From Mycteria americana (taxonomy: Eukaryota; Chordata; Aves; Ciconiiformes; Ciconiidae), in contig NC_134372.1 in NCBI RefSeq assembly GCF_035582795.1, forward strand, positions 36,202,316-36,266,315: a DNA stretch of 64,000 nt, written 5' to 3'. The translations under genes and the position numbers were made by a program. The notes below the pieces were generated by a model. That model was not told the DNA's origin and ran no database searches. It worked only from the letters and a program-made list of their open reading frames with translations. The first letter of the stretch is position 1; every line of letters starts with the position of its first letter. Positions 1-13,400 of the stretch are shown here, in pieces.

Positions 1-3000
1 TTGAATTGTTCACTACTGACACAACTTTATAATTAATCAAACATTTAATTAAGACTGCAGAATATTGCAATACTATGTCATCTGTCTCCTTTCGGTCTCT
101 TGAAATAATCAGTTCAAGCCAAGGCCCAAAGGGGTAAGATTGTATATGAAGCTTTTTATTTCTGTTTATGGTGAATTTGAGATTATAAAAAGAAATGAAG
201 CATTCTTCGCAGACTGAATAAAACCAGGGTTTTCAAAACTCTGCGGACTGGCGTGTTTGAGGGCAAATTAGATTAAATGGCTATCAAGAAAGGAAGGAAA
301 ATCTTTCTGATCCCAGGGGGCTTTGGTCCTACAGCTGCTGCAATTCAGAGGAGCTGACTGTCTACTGGAACTGCGTATCTATTTGCAAACTGGTTTTGTT
401 TTACTGAGCTGAACATGCTCTTGTGTAACAAATATAGTAAGAAGGCAAATGTATTTTATAATGTACTGATTTTTTATGTTTCAGCAGGGCTGCAATAATA
501 GTCAAGGAGGAAAAATATGAAAGGCCTATTTCTGCTTGGCTTAGGACATGTGATCACCTGGGATATATGGAAAAATGATGCACAGAGCCTCACCCTAACC
601 TTCCTTTTGCTGATGGACCCTGGCTGGGTAGACCTGTTCTTCCTCTTCCAGGAATTTCAGTTCAATATCTGCTTGTTTGAACTGAAGAGACAGCCCCTGA
701 CATGTAAGGGGGGTGAAAATCCCCTGCTCCTCAGCAGGAGACTAAGGCGTTACTTCTGCCGCCTGGTGCCTGTACTCCCCGACGTGCGCACCAGCCCCTG
801 CTCCCGGAATGGAGAAGAGCTGCAGTCGCCCAGCAAGGCCTTCTCTTTGTTTGAGGGGGATGTATTTATCAGCATGTTTTCCTGTGATGTATTACGAGTC
901 TCAAATGTTACATTTCTGACTTGGGCTTGGCTAAAGAAGTCTGTCTTTCGTTGCTTTCTTAAATTTCCACAAGCATTAGGAAGAGGAGGAGCTAGTGCAT
1001 TTACAGACAGTGGCTGTGGTGGGGAAATGGTTCTCTAAATCTAAATGCATTTAGTGTCTTTCTGGCAATATTTCAGTTGGTCTTCACCTTGTTTAAAAAA
1101 AAAGGTATTCAGCCACATACGTTAGGACTCCTAACCTATAAAGGCGAAATCAAATGATCAAATGGTTGTTGTATACTGTTTGTAAAAAGCCAAAGTTCCT
1201 TGAAACTGAAATGATACTGGTTTTAATTATGAGCGAAAAAATTTTCCTGACAGAGAAAAGCAACAAGCCTAAACATTTTCTGGAAAATCACGCAGCTAAA
1301 GGCCATGCCACAGACATTATTTTCCTGGTGCTAAAAGCATGTCTTGGTATGTTGTATTTTCTTCCACTGGAGACAGATTCTTTTATTTTCAGCAGGGTCA
1401 GCAGTCCCCGAAGTAACTTGTGTACAGATGTGAGCTTTCAGAAAGAAACCACCATGCACGTTGATGGCGTAAGGATGCAAAATCCACTAAAGCTGAGAGG
1501 GTGAGATTGCCGCTGGTTAGCATGAGCAGGCAGAACACCGCTACGCTCTGGATCTCGGATCGTTGCTTTATTTCTTAAATATGGATGGAAGAGTCCTCAT
1601 GTAGAACTAAAAGTAAGTGGCTTGGCTGGAAATTAGGCACTTGCTGCAATGACAGTAAAGATGTAATAAAGCTGTGTAGGAAAGGCTTTGAGTTTATTTT
1701 CCCCTCCACAAGGCAAAAGAAGAAGTAGGGACAGCTGCGATTTGCCAGGTTATCGTGTTCAGACTCCAGTTACATGAGTTTACCTATTGCGTGCCCTGCG
1801 TGTAACTAGGATAAATGGTTTGAGCATTCTTGGATTGAATCCCAGAGTAACAACATCAGACAGAAGAGAGTAATATGGTGCTTTATTTTATAATTCCGTG
1901 TAAGGTGTTTTGATCGGGGGGGGTGGGGAGGGTGTAGTCTACCAAGATGCCAGCCTCTGCAGCTCAGTGCCTCAGCCCAGTTTTTCTGTATGTTAAAGAA
2001 TTATTGACCATGACAAGAATGAAAATAAAACCTTTTTTGGGCTTGGTTTTTTTTCTTTTCCCACCCCAACATTTATCTTCCAAGTTCTTACCAGATGTCA
2101 ATGTAATATTTGGACCATACAGCTCACAGTGAGTTTTGGTTGGTACACTTCGGTTTAAGGTTGGTCTGAGAATAAACAAGTCGCTCTCATCTCAGCCAGA
2201 TCTGCAAAACATTGCTTTCCCATGTTCGTAAAGCTGATGTTTCTGGCCTCACAGGAGGCATCCCCTTGTACCTATGCCAGAATGATGATGTTATCTGGGG
2301 ACAGTAGAGGGCAAGTGAAAACCTTTTTACATCTTGGTTTGGGAGGTCTGGTTGTCAGCCACAGGCTCGTGAGATTGAAGAAAAATGTTTTAATTTTGGC
2401 CAAAATCTTGCAGAATGAGGAATGCACCAAGGAAAGGTTAGCTTACCCTGCATGGCTTTATTAGTATTCTGGGCTTCAGTCTGGAGATTAATAACGGCCA
2501 CAGACAGTGTCTCTTCATATTAAAGTGTCTTCACATGAGTAGCTTGGGTGAGTGCAAAAGGACTGCAAGGCACAAGCAAGCTGTCTTGTCTCGCCCCAAC
2601 TGACAATGAGTCAACACTTCAACATAAAGAAGAGACAGTTGGTAACAGTCATTAACATAACAAAGTGCCCTATAGATCACTCCAAATTCATCTGACTGTT
2701 TTTAAGCAAATGTTTTCCCCTGAGAAGTGGCAACAGAACAATTTGTTGAATGTTTCGCTGCCTGGGCCACCCTGTTCTGCTGGGAGTGGGAGAGGTGCTC
2801 CTGCTGGATGGCTGGTCCTGAAACCTCCTAAGAGAGGATGGTATTTTCTTGCAGTGACAGTGTGCTAATTTTTTAATTTTTTAGCCTTATTTTCTATCAA
2901 AACTGGACTCGTGGGGGGTTTTTGTGGTGACTCCTCCCTCCCCTCCCCCCCTTCCCTCTCTGTTGGCTTCCTCCGTTGGACACCTTCAAGAAGGTCTGAC

Positions 3001-3200
3001 TTCTGTTAACATAGGTAAGAAGAAAAAGGAATCAGACAGGCCGCTGACCCTCCATGTGAAGGAGAGGCACAGGCTCAGCCACCGTGCTCTTGCTTGGCCG
3101 GACCCCCGGACGAGTGACAGCGGGGGCTCCGTGCTGGCAGGACGAAAGGTGGGAAGGAAGAGCGGAAGAAGGAATTGGGGGTGTAGCACTGGCAGCCGTG
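1..3200. other. Intergenic, no gene recognised
   Basis: Ordinary mixed-composition DNA. The longest open frame is 173 codons at 517-1038; it matches no family I know, has no visible domain, and I regard it as chance. A G-rich tract at 1916-1932 (eight G, then TGGGGAGGG) could form a G-quadruplex. No repeat family recognised. Confidence 0.6.
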
Positions 3201-4240
3201 ATGTACATCTGGTATTGGAGGGGGCTGAGTAGAGGCTAAGAGTAGCTCCAAGGAGGGAAGAAACTCCACGCACAAGAGCAGGTCTGTTAGTCTGGTGCTC
3301 ATGGAGAAATTTGCTTGACTCCTCTATGTACCATTGCACTGGGATGATGCAAGAAATGCATTGGCTGAATGTACCAAGAAGCCATTGCACGTCTGCCCAG
3401 AACAACCTGGTTTTGTCATTGCTCTAACTTGCACGTGCCCTTGAACTATGGCAAGACTACAGGCTTCTCCTGCAGTTTCCCAGGGCTGCCTGCCGGCGGC
3501 AAGAGGGCTGGGGCGTGCTGGCAGCTGCAGAGGGTTTGGATCCTCCTGCTGCCAAGTGGACTTTGCTCCCCAGCAGCCTGCCTGAACAGAAACCCCGTTT
3601 CCTGGGACTGACCTAACAGAAAGGTTTGACTCCAGAGAAGGTGGTAAACCACGGCAGTCTGGGACGTGTTGCTGGCTGGCACCAAGGGAAGAGATACCGG
3701 AGCAACCCAGGCAGCGGGTAGTTTTGAGAGGCATCAATTCGCCACTTACAACTGTGTACCTGACTTTGCTGCGTGCTTGCAGATGGGTCATCCCCTGGAG
3801 GGCAGCTGCAGGCACCTCGGACGCTGGGTTTGGGACGGCTGTGCGTGTTCCGGCACCTGTTGCTCAGGAGCGTGAGAGAAGTCCCTGACTCTCCCCCAGC
3901 TGCTGGTGTCGGAGGGGGGCCAGACGGAGCCCTTCCACCTCCGCCTCTGCCCGCGGCGGCCGGGGGAGCCACGTGCGCCGGGCGTTCGTCTTTCTGGGGT
4001 GCGGGGGGAGCACGAATGCATCCCTTTGTGCAGGGCTGCACTGGGGGTCGTGTACTCCTTCAGGGATGCGGGGAGTGGGCTGGAAGACGTCTGGGTGGGA
4101 CCTGGCTGGGAGAGGGGCTGCGAGGATAGCGGGAGCAGCTCAGCAGCCCCACGCTCATTGACTTAATTGGGGCTGCGCTGCGGGGCTGGAGGAACGCAAG
4201 ATGGCCGGGACTCTCACGGTGTGGGGAGGCTCGCCGGCGA
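3201..4240. other. GC-rich islet, no gene recognised
   Basis: GC- and CpG-enriched stretch, strongest at 3,880-4,240, with overlapping open frames on both strands typical of stop-poor DNA. No start, domain or splice structure supports a gene. It could be an unmethylated regulatory islet next to the AT-rich block that follows. Confidence 0.45.
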
Positions 4241-5300
4241 TGACCAGGAACCGGCCCAATCATTACCGTCAATTAAGTACAGAATGTGTAGATTACTGAC
4301 ATGTTATTGTTAGGGCTCTAAAGGAAATATAATTAATAAAACTCCCCCACCCACACCAAGAGGCGGCCCTTTGTGTTCCCCGTGCTTTCCCCTGCCGGCA
4401 ACGTCTATCTGCTCCCGCAGCCCCGCGCTCCTTTCAGCAGCCTCGGACAGCATTAACATTTGAATTAACATGAAATCACTTTCTGAAATCTGTTAACATT
4501 TATAATGTTGCTGTACTTTGCCCGATCGTTGCAGTTTTTCTGTCGGTTTGAGCTCGGTGAGTTTTTTCCAGTGATACCAAACATAGACCTATTATGCTGC
4601 AAAAATCGCATATTTGTTTAATGATTTCCCATTGGTATCTTTGTTGCTATGAACCAAGGCATTAAATAGAAGCTAGCGCGTTAACACTGTGTTGTTCTAC
4701 ATAATAAATTTGAATATCCCCAGACGAATATTTTTAACAGGGATTTTCTGAATAAAATGCATACGTGCCAGGGTATTAATAATTACTTAAAATCGGTTTT
4801 TGACATTTAATGTTGACGTCTAAAATATTTCCTTTAATTTTTGGTTGCCTCTGCAAACAGAAATAATGGCATTCGTCCTAGGGAAGGCTGGGTGGACAAA
4901 TAACACTTTTACTCATAATGAAATGAAAAGCAATAAAGAAAATGTGCTAAATGTCAACAGTAAAGCATATCTTCTCTTCACGTATTATGAGGAGAATATA
5001 CCCCAAAATGTGCGTACACACACAAAAATCCTTTAAGTGACTTGATATGTTCGAATATTAATGCTTTGAACGTTAATCCATTGCAATGGTTCCATTTTTT
5101 GAAAATTGGCTATTTAAATACATTATTACCTCAATAAATTCTCTATGGTCACTGTGGTAGCCATAGCATGAAAAATAATCATCATAAATCTGAATTTACA
5201 AAATATCTCCAAAATTGCACAGTTTTGCTGAGAGAAACAAAAGATGAAGTATATATTATTTAACTCGATATATTTTGTCCTTGCAGGAGTCGCTTGTCTA
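4241..5300. promoter_or_regulatory. AT-rich candidate conserved non-coding element
   Basis: About 1 kb of AT-rich, repeat-free DNA with many homeodomain-type cores (TTAATTGG, AATTAATA, ATTAATAATTA, TTTAATGATTT), an intact TGACGTC at 4813-4819 and scattered CpGs retained in an AT-rich setting. This composition is typical of deeply conserved vertebrate enhancers near developmental genes. Conservation cannot be tested here, so the call is an inference. Confidence 0.35.
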
Positions 5301-8100
5301 AAAAACCAGCAGATGGAGTCTGTTGGAGGACACGAGGGTCTGGCAGCAGCCTAAGAAACCAGCTCTATTTCGTAAGCGAGCAATGACTGAAAACCTTTAC
5401 CATGTGAGATGCAGTCTGGAAACCTCTGCTAAAGAAGTTGGTCGATGCTGAAGCACCTGCATTTGCAGAGGGCAGCTTTGCTGGGAACCTGGGTGAGTCG
5501 GTACGGGATCCTGTGTCCCTGGTAGAAGGGATCTGGCTGGGAGCAAAGACAGCTTGTACCATGGCTGCCGCTTTCTGCCGAGCGGTGGGAAAACCAACAG
5601 GCTTCGGTTTCAGCACAGCCGCCTGGTATTTTTCAGCATTAGCGGCTTTGCATTCCGCCGCACAGAAGTACAGGATGCCGGACAGGGTGCAGGCAGGCGT
5701 GCTCCGACGCGGCAGCTGCCCTGGGACCTGCGGAAGCTGTAGCCTTGCCGGGCAAGCATCGCTGGCCTGGGGGAGCGGGGCTGTGGTTTGGGGGTGCGGG
5801 AGGGCTCCGGGAGCTGCCCCGCAGCACAGCTGCACTGCAGAGCAAAGCTGCTGGGGTGGTCTGAAGGGAAAATGAATGTCCTGCTCTTATCTTTCCACAC
5901 GAGATGCTGCTCAGCACTATAACATCTGTCTAAAGGCAGGCTTGTTTCGTGTCGGAGAGCATCTCTGTGGAAGCTCGGATACAGGAGAGGCCAGGGCAGA
6001 GCCCACATGCAAGGCTTGTGCGTGCAGTCAGGTGGGTTGGGAAAGCCCCTTATCCCTTCTTTTCTTAGTTTTTACAACTTTTTTTGTTAAAATAATTATG
6101 AGGAAAATCATGAAGGTCCTGCACACTTTGCATCCCTGAGTGTGTCTCGTTATGCACAAACACACACCTTTGTCCCTGAATTTCCTGGGGTTTTTAACGA
6201 GAAGAGGATTGTTACTTGCAAGTGTCAGTGATCGCTGGGATGTTCTTTGCACGGAGCTGGCCATTTGGACAGCAGCGTAGAAAAGCAGAGGGAGAGGAGA
6301 GGAGAGGATACCTGTGGTTTCTGAGTGCTCCCCTGAGACTTTGCCATAGCAGAAGGAGGGTTGTGATCAGGGACTTTGCAAAAAGTAGCGGCCAGCAGGG
6401 CCTGCAGGAGAATCGCAGGCATGGCTTGTGTCCCAGAACTGCAGCACTTGCGGGGTTATATCGTAATAACAGTAATTACAGGCAGAAGAGGGAAGACTGC
6501 TCCACCTCTGACTTTATCTGTTCCCATGACATCTATTCCTCATCATCATTTTCAGCTCCTGCCCCCCCAAGACACCTCTCATCCACACCTGAAGATCCTT
6601 GTGTGAGCATCTGGAAATGTTACTGGCTTTTGAATTTTTTTGGCTGCATTGTCACTCAGCTAATAACCTTCAACAACAGTAGACCTCGGTGAGGCAAAAC
6701 TTGATAAGGCCGATAAAACTCCGACCCATGTAAATCAATGAGAAGTTTTGCCATTATTACCTTCTTTCATTTGAACTCTTATGACCAGAGTAACCTGTGC
6801 ATACTGTCTTAGATAAATGATGTATCCATGCTGCTCAGCCACACGTGTTTTACAAGGAGAAGGAAAGAAACCAAATGACTCTCGAGTCCTTCACAAGCCC
6901 CGAGAACGGGGACATCACAGCAGCATGCGAAGGAGCGTGCCCGGGCGGCAAGTGCAGCGCAGATACCCCCTCTCACAGGGTGCAGAGTCCGAACCCGTGC
7001 ACGCAGGGACTGATCCTGAGGTGCCCTGGCCTAGCTCAGAGTCCAGAGTCTCTGTAGGTTTAGGAATATAGCAATGGGATTATCTTTGCTGCTAAACCTT
7101 CAAAAAGTTGAGCACCCTAACTATGAATTACAGCCTTTCCTTTCATCTCTGCAGCTGAGTTTGACACGTGTAGCTGCAGCTGGCCCTACCTCTACAGTTT
7201 TATTTGATAAATCTGATTGATGAGGGTTTTTTAATTCCTCTCAATCTCTTTAAATTAAAAAAAAAGAGAGAGAGAAGTTGAAAAGAGCTGTAATTGCGAG
7301 TGAGCGCTGCAGAAACCTACAGCCAGCAGGCATGCTTCAAAGGAAACAGGGCCAGCCTGGACCCTTTCGTTCCTGGCTACCAAGGGCTTCAAATGTGCCT
7401 GCGTGGTGACTGTGTTTTAATTTTGATCCATACCAAAAGAACTTAATTGGAAGATACCGGGGGTTTTGATGCATGCAGCCTCTTCAATTCGGTGAGCAGA
7501 GGCCGCTGTTAGGGCAGACGCCAAAGGTGGTCTCTAGCGTGACGGGGTGGGTGCCCCGGCAGCAGGGAGCTCGCTGCCAGACTCCCCCGGTGCAGGCAGC
7601 CGCAGCCGTGCCTCCTCTCCTGCCCGTGGAGCTGTGGTTTCTGTTTGATCAGTACCGAGGACAAGTTTCCTCCTCGAGGAGCAAGAGACCTGCTCGGTGC
7701 GTTTAAAGCCCCGATGCTTACCGAGCAGCCTGGCTGTGCCGTGTGCTCTGACCTTCCTGGGCAGCAGGCAGGGACGTGGCTCTCCCCTGCGCTTGCACGT
7801 GAGTAACTTCTCTGTGCCCTTGTGTCTGCTCGAGCCGTGATGCGGCCATTGCCTGTGCTCCTGGGCACGCACAGCCAGCTGCCTGCACGCCCTCCTGCTG
7901 CCTGTCTGCGTCAGCCCCCATCCCATCCCATCCCATCCCATCCCATCCCATCCCATCCCACCCCTCCACGCCCCAAGGAACGGGGTGCAGAGAGCAGCAG
8001 CCTTCCTCTGCTTTCCCACCACCTTCTCTGGCACCCTCCCTGGCGTGTCCGGCGAATTAAGCAACTAATTTTCATTAGCGTCAATGCACCTTGCACCTAA
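5301..8100. other. Intergenic with two GC-rich islets
   Basis: No gene recognised. GC-rich islets lie at about 5,400-5,860 and 7,500-8,060; the second contains a CCCAT pentamer array. A purine-rich GA tract sits at about 7,257-7,278. Open frames on both strands coincide with the islets and are artefacts of composition. Confidence 0.5.
7917..7960 (+). repeat. (CCCAT)n microsatellite
   Basis: Nearly nine perfect tandem CCCAT units (44 bases). Perfect purity suggests recent or ongoing length variation. Confidence 0.97.
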
Positions 8101-10269
8101 CTCTAAACTACCAGTTAAAGTCATTGATTCTGATCAGCAAAGGTACTAAATTCCAGTCGGAACTGAAAAAGCAGGTACTAAACTTACGGAGACAGTCTGT
8201 TTAATGCAGCCGTGGATTAAAGCAACTGATTTATCATCTTTGTATCTTTACAAACATTAATCCTCAGGATGTGGGTCTGGACCAACTCCTGTGTGTTTGG
8301 AGTCTTCTCATTTCATCCGACTGGGACAGATTTGAGCTGTGAATCTCCAGCTGTTGCCCTTGAATAGCTATTTCCTCAAACAGGTTGATTTTTTGGTTCA
8401 GCTGATTAATTCTACAGGATGATTGATTATTGTGTAAAGATAATTTTGTGTTTATTGGTTTGCGACATGAGAATTTATCCCTTTACTTCCTGATCCTGCA
8501 AACGCAGACAGTAGCAAAGGGTTATTGTTTTTCACCAACTTCTGCTGTGGATTCTCATGTGGCTTTTCTCAGCTTGCTCACTGAATTTGGTCCTTAGCTC
8601 GCAGTGCCTCCACAAGGCATTATCAGTCCATATGTCTGCGCTCTGGAGAAGGTATTTAACATTCTTCTGTTCTAACTTCATCTGACTGAAGGTTGCATCC
8701 AAACAGTCATTGATTGTTAGGATAATTTGTCCTGGAACATACAAAAAAGATGCTCCATCCTCTGTTACTCGGTCTGAGTTGATTCAAGAGGCTTGAATGT
8801 TGGCATTCCTCTGCAGCAGGAGTGACCTGTGTCTGCTCGATGCATAGCAGTAGTTTAAAAAGCTAATAGTATGTTTGAACTAAGAGTGAGAGAGAATATG
8901 AAAGAATATTATAATTGTGCATAACAGAAATTTCTATAATTAAAAATGGAATTCTCTGGCATTGGAGCAGAAATAGCAATTTTCTACCCAGTGAAGCTCC
9001 AAATTATTTTAGGGGGAATTAGATGTATTCTCCTGGACTGTGATCACTGAAAGATTTTTTGATGCTAAACTGTATCTGAATATTGGAAAGAGCAAGCTGT
9101 GTTGTCCTCTCACCTGCTGCTAGCTTGGAAGTGGAAACATCAGACACAAAAGTGTCATAACTGTGTAACAAATCCAAAAGCTATGTTCTCTCTTCACGTG
9201 ATTATAACGTGGGAAATACCTTCTACAACCACTGTGTACTCTCATGCACACTTTTTTTGCTGTGTTTGAGCCAAGAAGGCTGTTGGCTTTATATGCAGTT
9301 GCATCCCGAGAAGCTACTTTTATGGGTTAGTTGAAAGGTGCAGGAGGTTCCTGCTGCAGGACAGACAGCTCTGGGTGAACAGAGACCGGCCGAGCAGGCT
9401 GAGCGTTCGTGATGTGACATACCGGTGTGTCCAGGAGCTGCGTGGCCTGGGGATTCCCAGATGTGCCGTTTCAGTCCCTCCAATGCAGCCGCAAAACTGG
9501 AGAACCCTTCTTTTTCTTCTTCTTTTTTCCCCCTATTTGTTCAAAATCGGCTTGTGCTGTAATCAACCGTTTCAGCGTAACCCCCAGTGCTTCTGGCTTT
9601 CCCAAACCTGATCTTCCGCATGCCAGAAGGGTGCCTACATGGGCTCTGGAGATAACAGCAATGAAATATTTGGGACATTTGCATGTGCTAGCACTGGCAC
9701 TAGGTTGCCCTCTAGTTTTATTTCCACTGCAGTTCACTCAAGGCTGTTGCCATCTAGCCCAGGTTTGTCCGAGCAGTGCTCCCATGGTCTTCCAGGCTGG
9801 GAGCCTCGTGTGGGCTCACATCAAGTATCAGCCCTCGGGTAAACTACATTTGCGTGATTCATTTTACTGAATGGGGGGAAAATTCAAGTGAGCGCTTGCT
9901 CGCGTGAGAAGACATCCTGGCAGGCTGGCTCTAGCCCGGTCCCATCGGTACGGGGTGCTGGTGTAGCTCCCCTGGCCACGGCTGAGCATCCTTTGGAAAG
10001 GTGGTGGAGGGGCTGGCTCCTCCGGCTGAGCTTGGCTGTGGCGTGTTCGGTGTAAATCATAAGAAAGCGATTGGTGTTTGCCTCCATTAGCTCCAATATA
10101 AATACTGCTGCTCTGCCCTCGCTATTGACAGCGAGTGTTTTTCTGCTCAGCAGCCCCGTGCCAGGCGCTGACAGGCTGTTCCAGTACGGAGGCTGCCTGA
10201 CCCAGCCTCTGACCTGGTGCTGTGGAGAAGAAGGTTGAGTTTGTGCTTAATGTACTGGGCGGGCACCCA
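8101..10269. other. Intergenic, AT-rich
   Basis: No gene or repeat family recognised. A pyrimidine-only tract of TTC and T runs lies at about 9,509-9,534. Sequence is AT-rich from 8.1 to 9.1 kb and closer to average after that. Confidence 0.5.
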
Positions 10270-10450
10270 GGGGAGCCTCTGCAATTCCCAGTTCTGCCAC
10301 AAACTTCTACTGTGACCTGCGATAAATCATTTAATCTCTCTTTCTGCAGCAACTCCCCTTTTGGAGAGAGAGGTGGGAGCAGCAATAATAGCCTCCGTTG
10401 TCTTGTCTGCTTTAGGGCTATATTTTTAATAAAGCGTGGCACCAGACATC
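10270..10450 (-). mobile_element. MIR-like SINE fragment, degraded
   Basis: Antisense pattern CCCAGTTCTGCCACAAACTT, CTGTGACCTGCGATAAATCA, TTTAATCTCTCTTTCTGC and AGCAATAATAGCC, resembling the 5'-to-3' order of an inverted MIR. It is strongly diverged and the ends are uncertain. Confidence 0.5.
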
Positions 10451-13400
10451 TTCTATTTAAAGGGCTGCCTTCCCAAAACAGGTTGGTTTCTGCTTGGCAC
10501 TTAAGACTTAAACCCACACCTGACCAGGGCTTGCACCCAAGTAGGGGTATTAGGGCTTTGCTGTGATGCAGCAGGTGATAAAGCACGTTGCCGCAAGAGC
10601 CCGTTGTGCTTCTCGTCCCTCCACCTCTCCCCTTGCTGGCTGTGCCCTGCTTTTCCCAAGGAAACTCTCCAGCTGTCCCCTGATGTCTGTGTTAAAGCAA
10701 GAGACAGCCAAATGCTGCCCTACCTAGCAGCATGGGGAGGTCAGGCAAGGGAACATATTTTACTTGCAGAGCTGACATAATTGTTTAAAGCAAACAGACA
10801 GCTCAACATTTTCGCTAACTTACAAAATCTGGCATCTCAGGAGAACGTGTTTGGACTCAGCAAGGCCATTTTCACAGGCAAAGCATTGTCATTAATCTGC
10901 GTGTTTGGCATTGCTGCTGGAGAGCCTCCTTTTTGCTTTGAATGAGATGTATATTCATGGACTGAAAGTTGCCTGGTTTTGTTTTTATGCTGGCCGTGTG
11001 GTTTTGATGGGGTGGGATCTCCGTGTGCAGGCACTCGGCTCTCCCAGCTGCACTGGCACAAAAGCTCTGGTCACTGCTGCTGGATTGTTGAGCAGAGTGC
11101 GAGCTGTGATTGTATCGAGGCCAATGCAATCATATCACCTGCCAGTCTGGGGAAAAATAGGGTCTAAATAAGATGACGAGTGAATGATGTGGTCAGAATT
11201 AAAAGGATAAACAGCATCTTTCACTTAACGAGCTCTGTTTAACATGTGAGAAGCCCACACATGCTTTATCTGTATTCTGACCAGCGAGGAGCCTTACCCA
11301 GACTTCATACAACAATTCATCACGGCTGATTTGTGCAAGGCATATTTGAGATGTAAGATGTGTGACTCAACCTCTTTTATTCCCTCATTAATTTTCTATT
11401 CTGCCTGAAATGGGTTCTTAGAGTGCTCATCACCAGGGTACGAGCACTGGTGAAAACGGGGCATCAGGATTTCTGCTCTTATTTTTGTCACTGTGGTTGG
11501 ATAAAGGGGCAGATGTACAAACGCCTGGGCTAGGCCGGCTGGGTGTCCCGAGTCACCAGCACCTACTTCCACCTGCGACTGCTCCTGTGCACGTGCAAAT
11601 CTGGTAATAAGGGCTGATCATTGCTGTATCGTTGACAGTGTTTCTAAGAAAATTGGTGGCTGAACAATTAGAGTTTGAAGTTTTTAGCTCATGCTGATAC
11701 TTTTGAAGACCTCACCTGAAAGAGCTTGAAGATCTGGTTTATTTGGTTAACTTACACAGTTCAGCAGATGTGCATGCATCTCGTGCAGATTTGCTTTTCT
11801 GCTCCGGTTCTTCTCTCCTTTCAATGCTTCTATACGTGCTTCTCGCTGTGTATTGTGTGCTTTATATATCTTTCTGCTGTGATATGTATTAACTACTCAG
11901 ACTCCCAAGGGCCTCAGAAGATGAATGGCTTTATCTATAAGATTCCAATAATAATCCATTTGTGTACGAAATGTGCTCTTCAGTATTAGTGCATTGCAGA
12001 GGGTTGGCGTTATCTGATAGCTGCAGAGGGGGCTATGGGCAGCAACTGTGTTCTGAGCTGCACCTCGGGCTCTCCCGATAACTCCTGACAAGTCACTTCT
12101 TAAATTCTTTGCAGTTCACTGTATCCAAAGGCAGACATTGCTCGGCTCGCTGGATGCGTGGGGTGCTGCCTGGCTTCCTGAGCCGACACCTGCGAAGCAC
12201 CCCAGCCTTCGGGGAAGTACAACCGGTAAGCACTTACGCTCCAAGCAGTGAATCCAGGCACCTTCCCGGGAGATGTGGTGGCAGCGGTGTGAGTAAGAGG
12301 GCTCGGTGACACCAAGCGTGCTATGTTGGGGTGTTAGAGAAGAGCCCCCCTCACCCACCCTCCTCCAAATCCCCACCTCTGATGGAACTGGGCTTTTCCA
12401 GTCGTTTCAGGTAATGCATGTAGCAGCATGGCAGCTCACTCCAGCGTGCAGTGGTATTCTCAAAGTGTTGTCCACTGGCTTCTGATTTAATTTCAGATGA
12501 TCTTAGCCCAGGCAAAAAAACGCAGTCTGTGCCAATCAAGAAGTATAGAGCACGCAGTAAGTACAGTTCAAAAGCTGCATTACCCTTATCTATTAGTAAT
12601 GATCAATTAGCATGAAGGTCAGTGGACAGCTTGGAAATGAGTCAGATAGAAGGGCAGAAGGAAGATTTGAATGGAAAGGAAATTCTTGATTCATATTCAG
12701 TGTTTAAAGCCATAACTCTGTAACAGTGGGGGCGGAGGGTAGTGTTAAGTAGTCCTGCTGTCACACTGACTCAACCAGAGTGTAAATCACATGGAGAGAG
12801 TGCTGTGGCTTTTTCCTGGTGCTAAAGCATCATATTGTACCACCGAAGGGATTGCAAGTTGCAAGAAGTCCTCCTTGGCCTCCAGCCCACCCTGAAAATC
12901 CCTGGCCAGTTTGACCCCCCGGCATGGCACAGCACCACAGGGCTGGTGGCTGCTGTCAGTGCCACCAAAACCTTAAAATTCCGGTCCCTGGCTTGCACCA
13001 ACATGAGTGGGATTGGTGGTGCAGGATGGAGGAAGGGGGCTTCTGCGGTCTCCTGAGCATCATCCAGGCAGGAGGTACCGTTCAACATAACGTTAATGTT
13101 TCTGGGGGAAGAAGACGACTTGTAACCGATTAACTAACTTGAAAATTTTGCACAGATGATCCAGGTGTTCCACGTTAAACAGTAATTGGCCCTTCCCAGT
13201 GTGTATGTGCACTCTGAGATAAATAAAAAGGTATTAAAAAATATTACTGAAGTTACACGTGCACCCCCAGGGTAGTGCGGGGCTCTCAACACGAGCATGT
13301 GCTGGAGTCTGGTTTCTGTTGCAAGCTGTTACAGTTCAGGCAAGGATGACAGGGCACATAGCTGTGCTAGGCAGCATCGTAATGCTCTGCCTAAATGCTG

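Noticed and set aside
517..1038. 173-codon forward open frame near the left edge
   Set aside because: Longest frame outside GC-rich DNA, but no recognisable domain, signal or splice evidence. One frame of this size is expected by chance in 64 kb.
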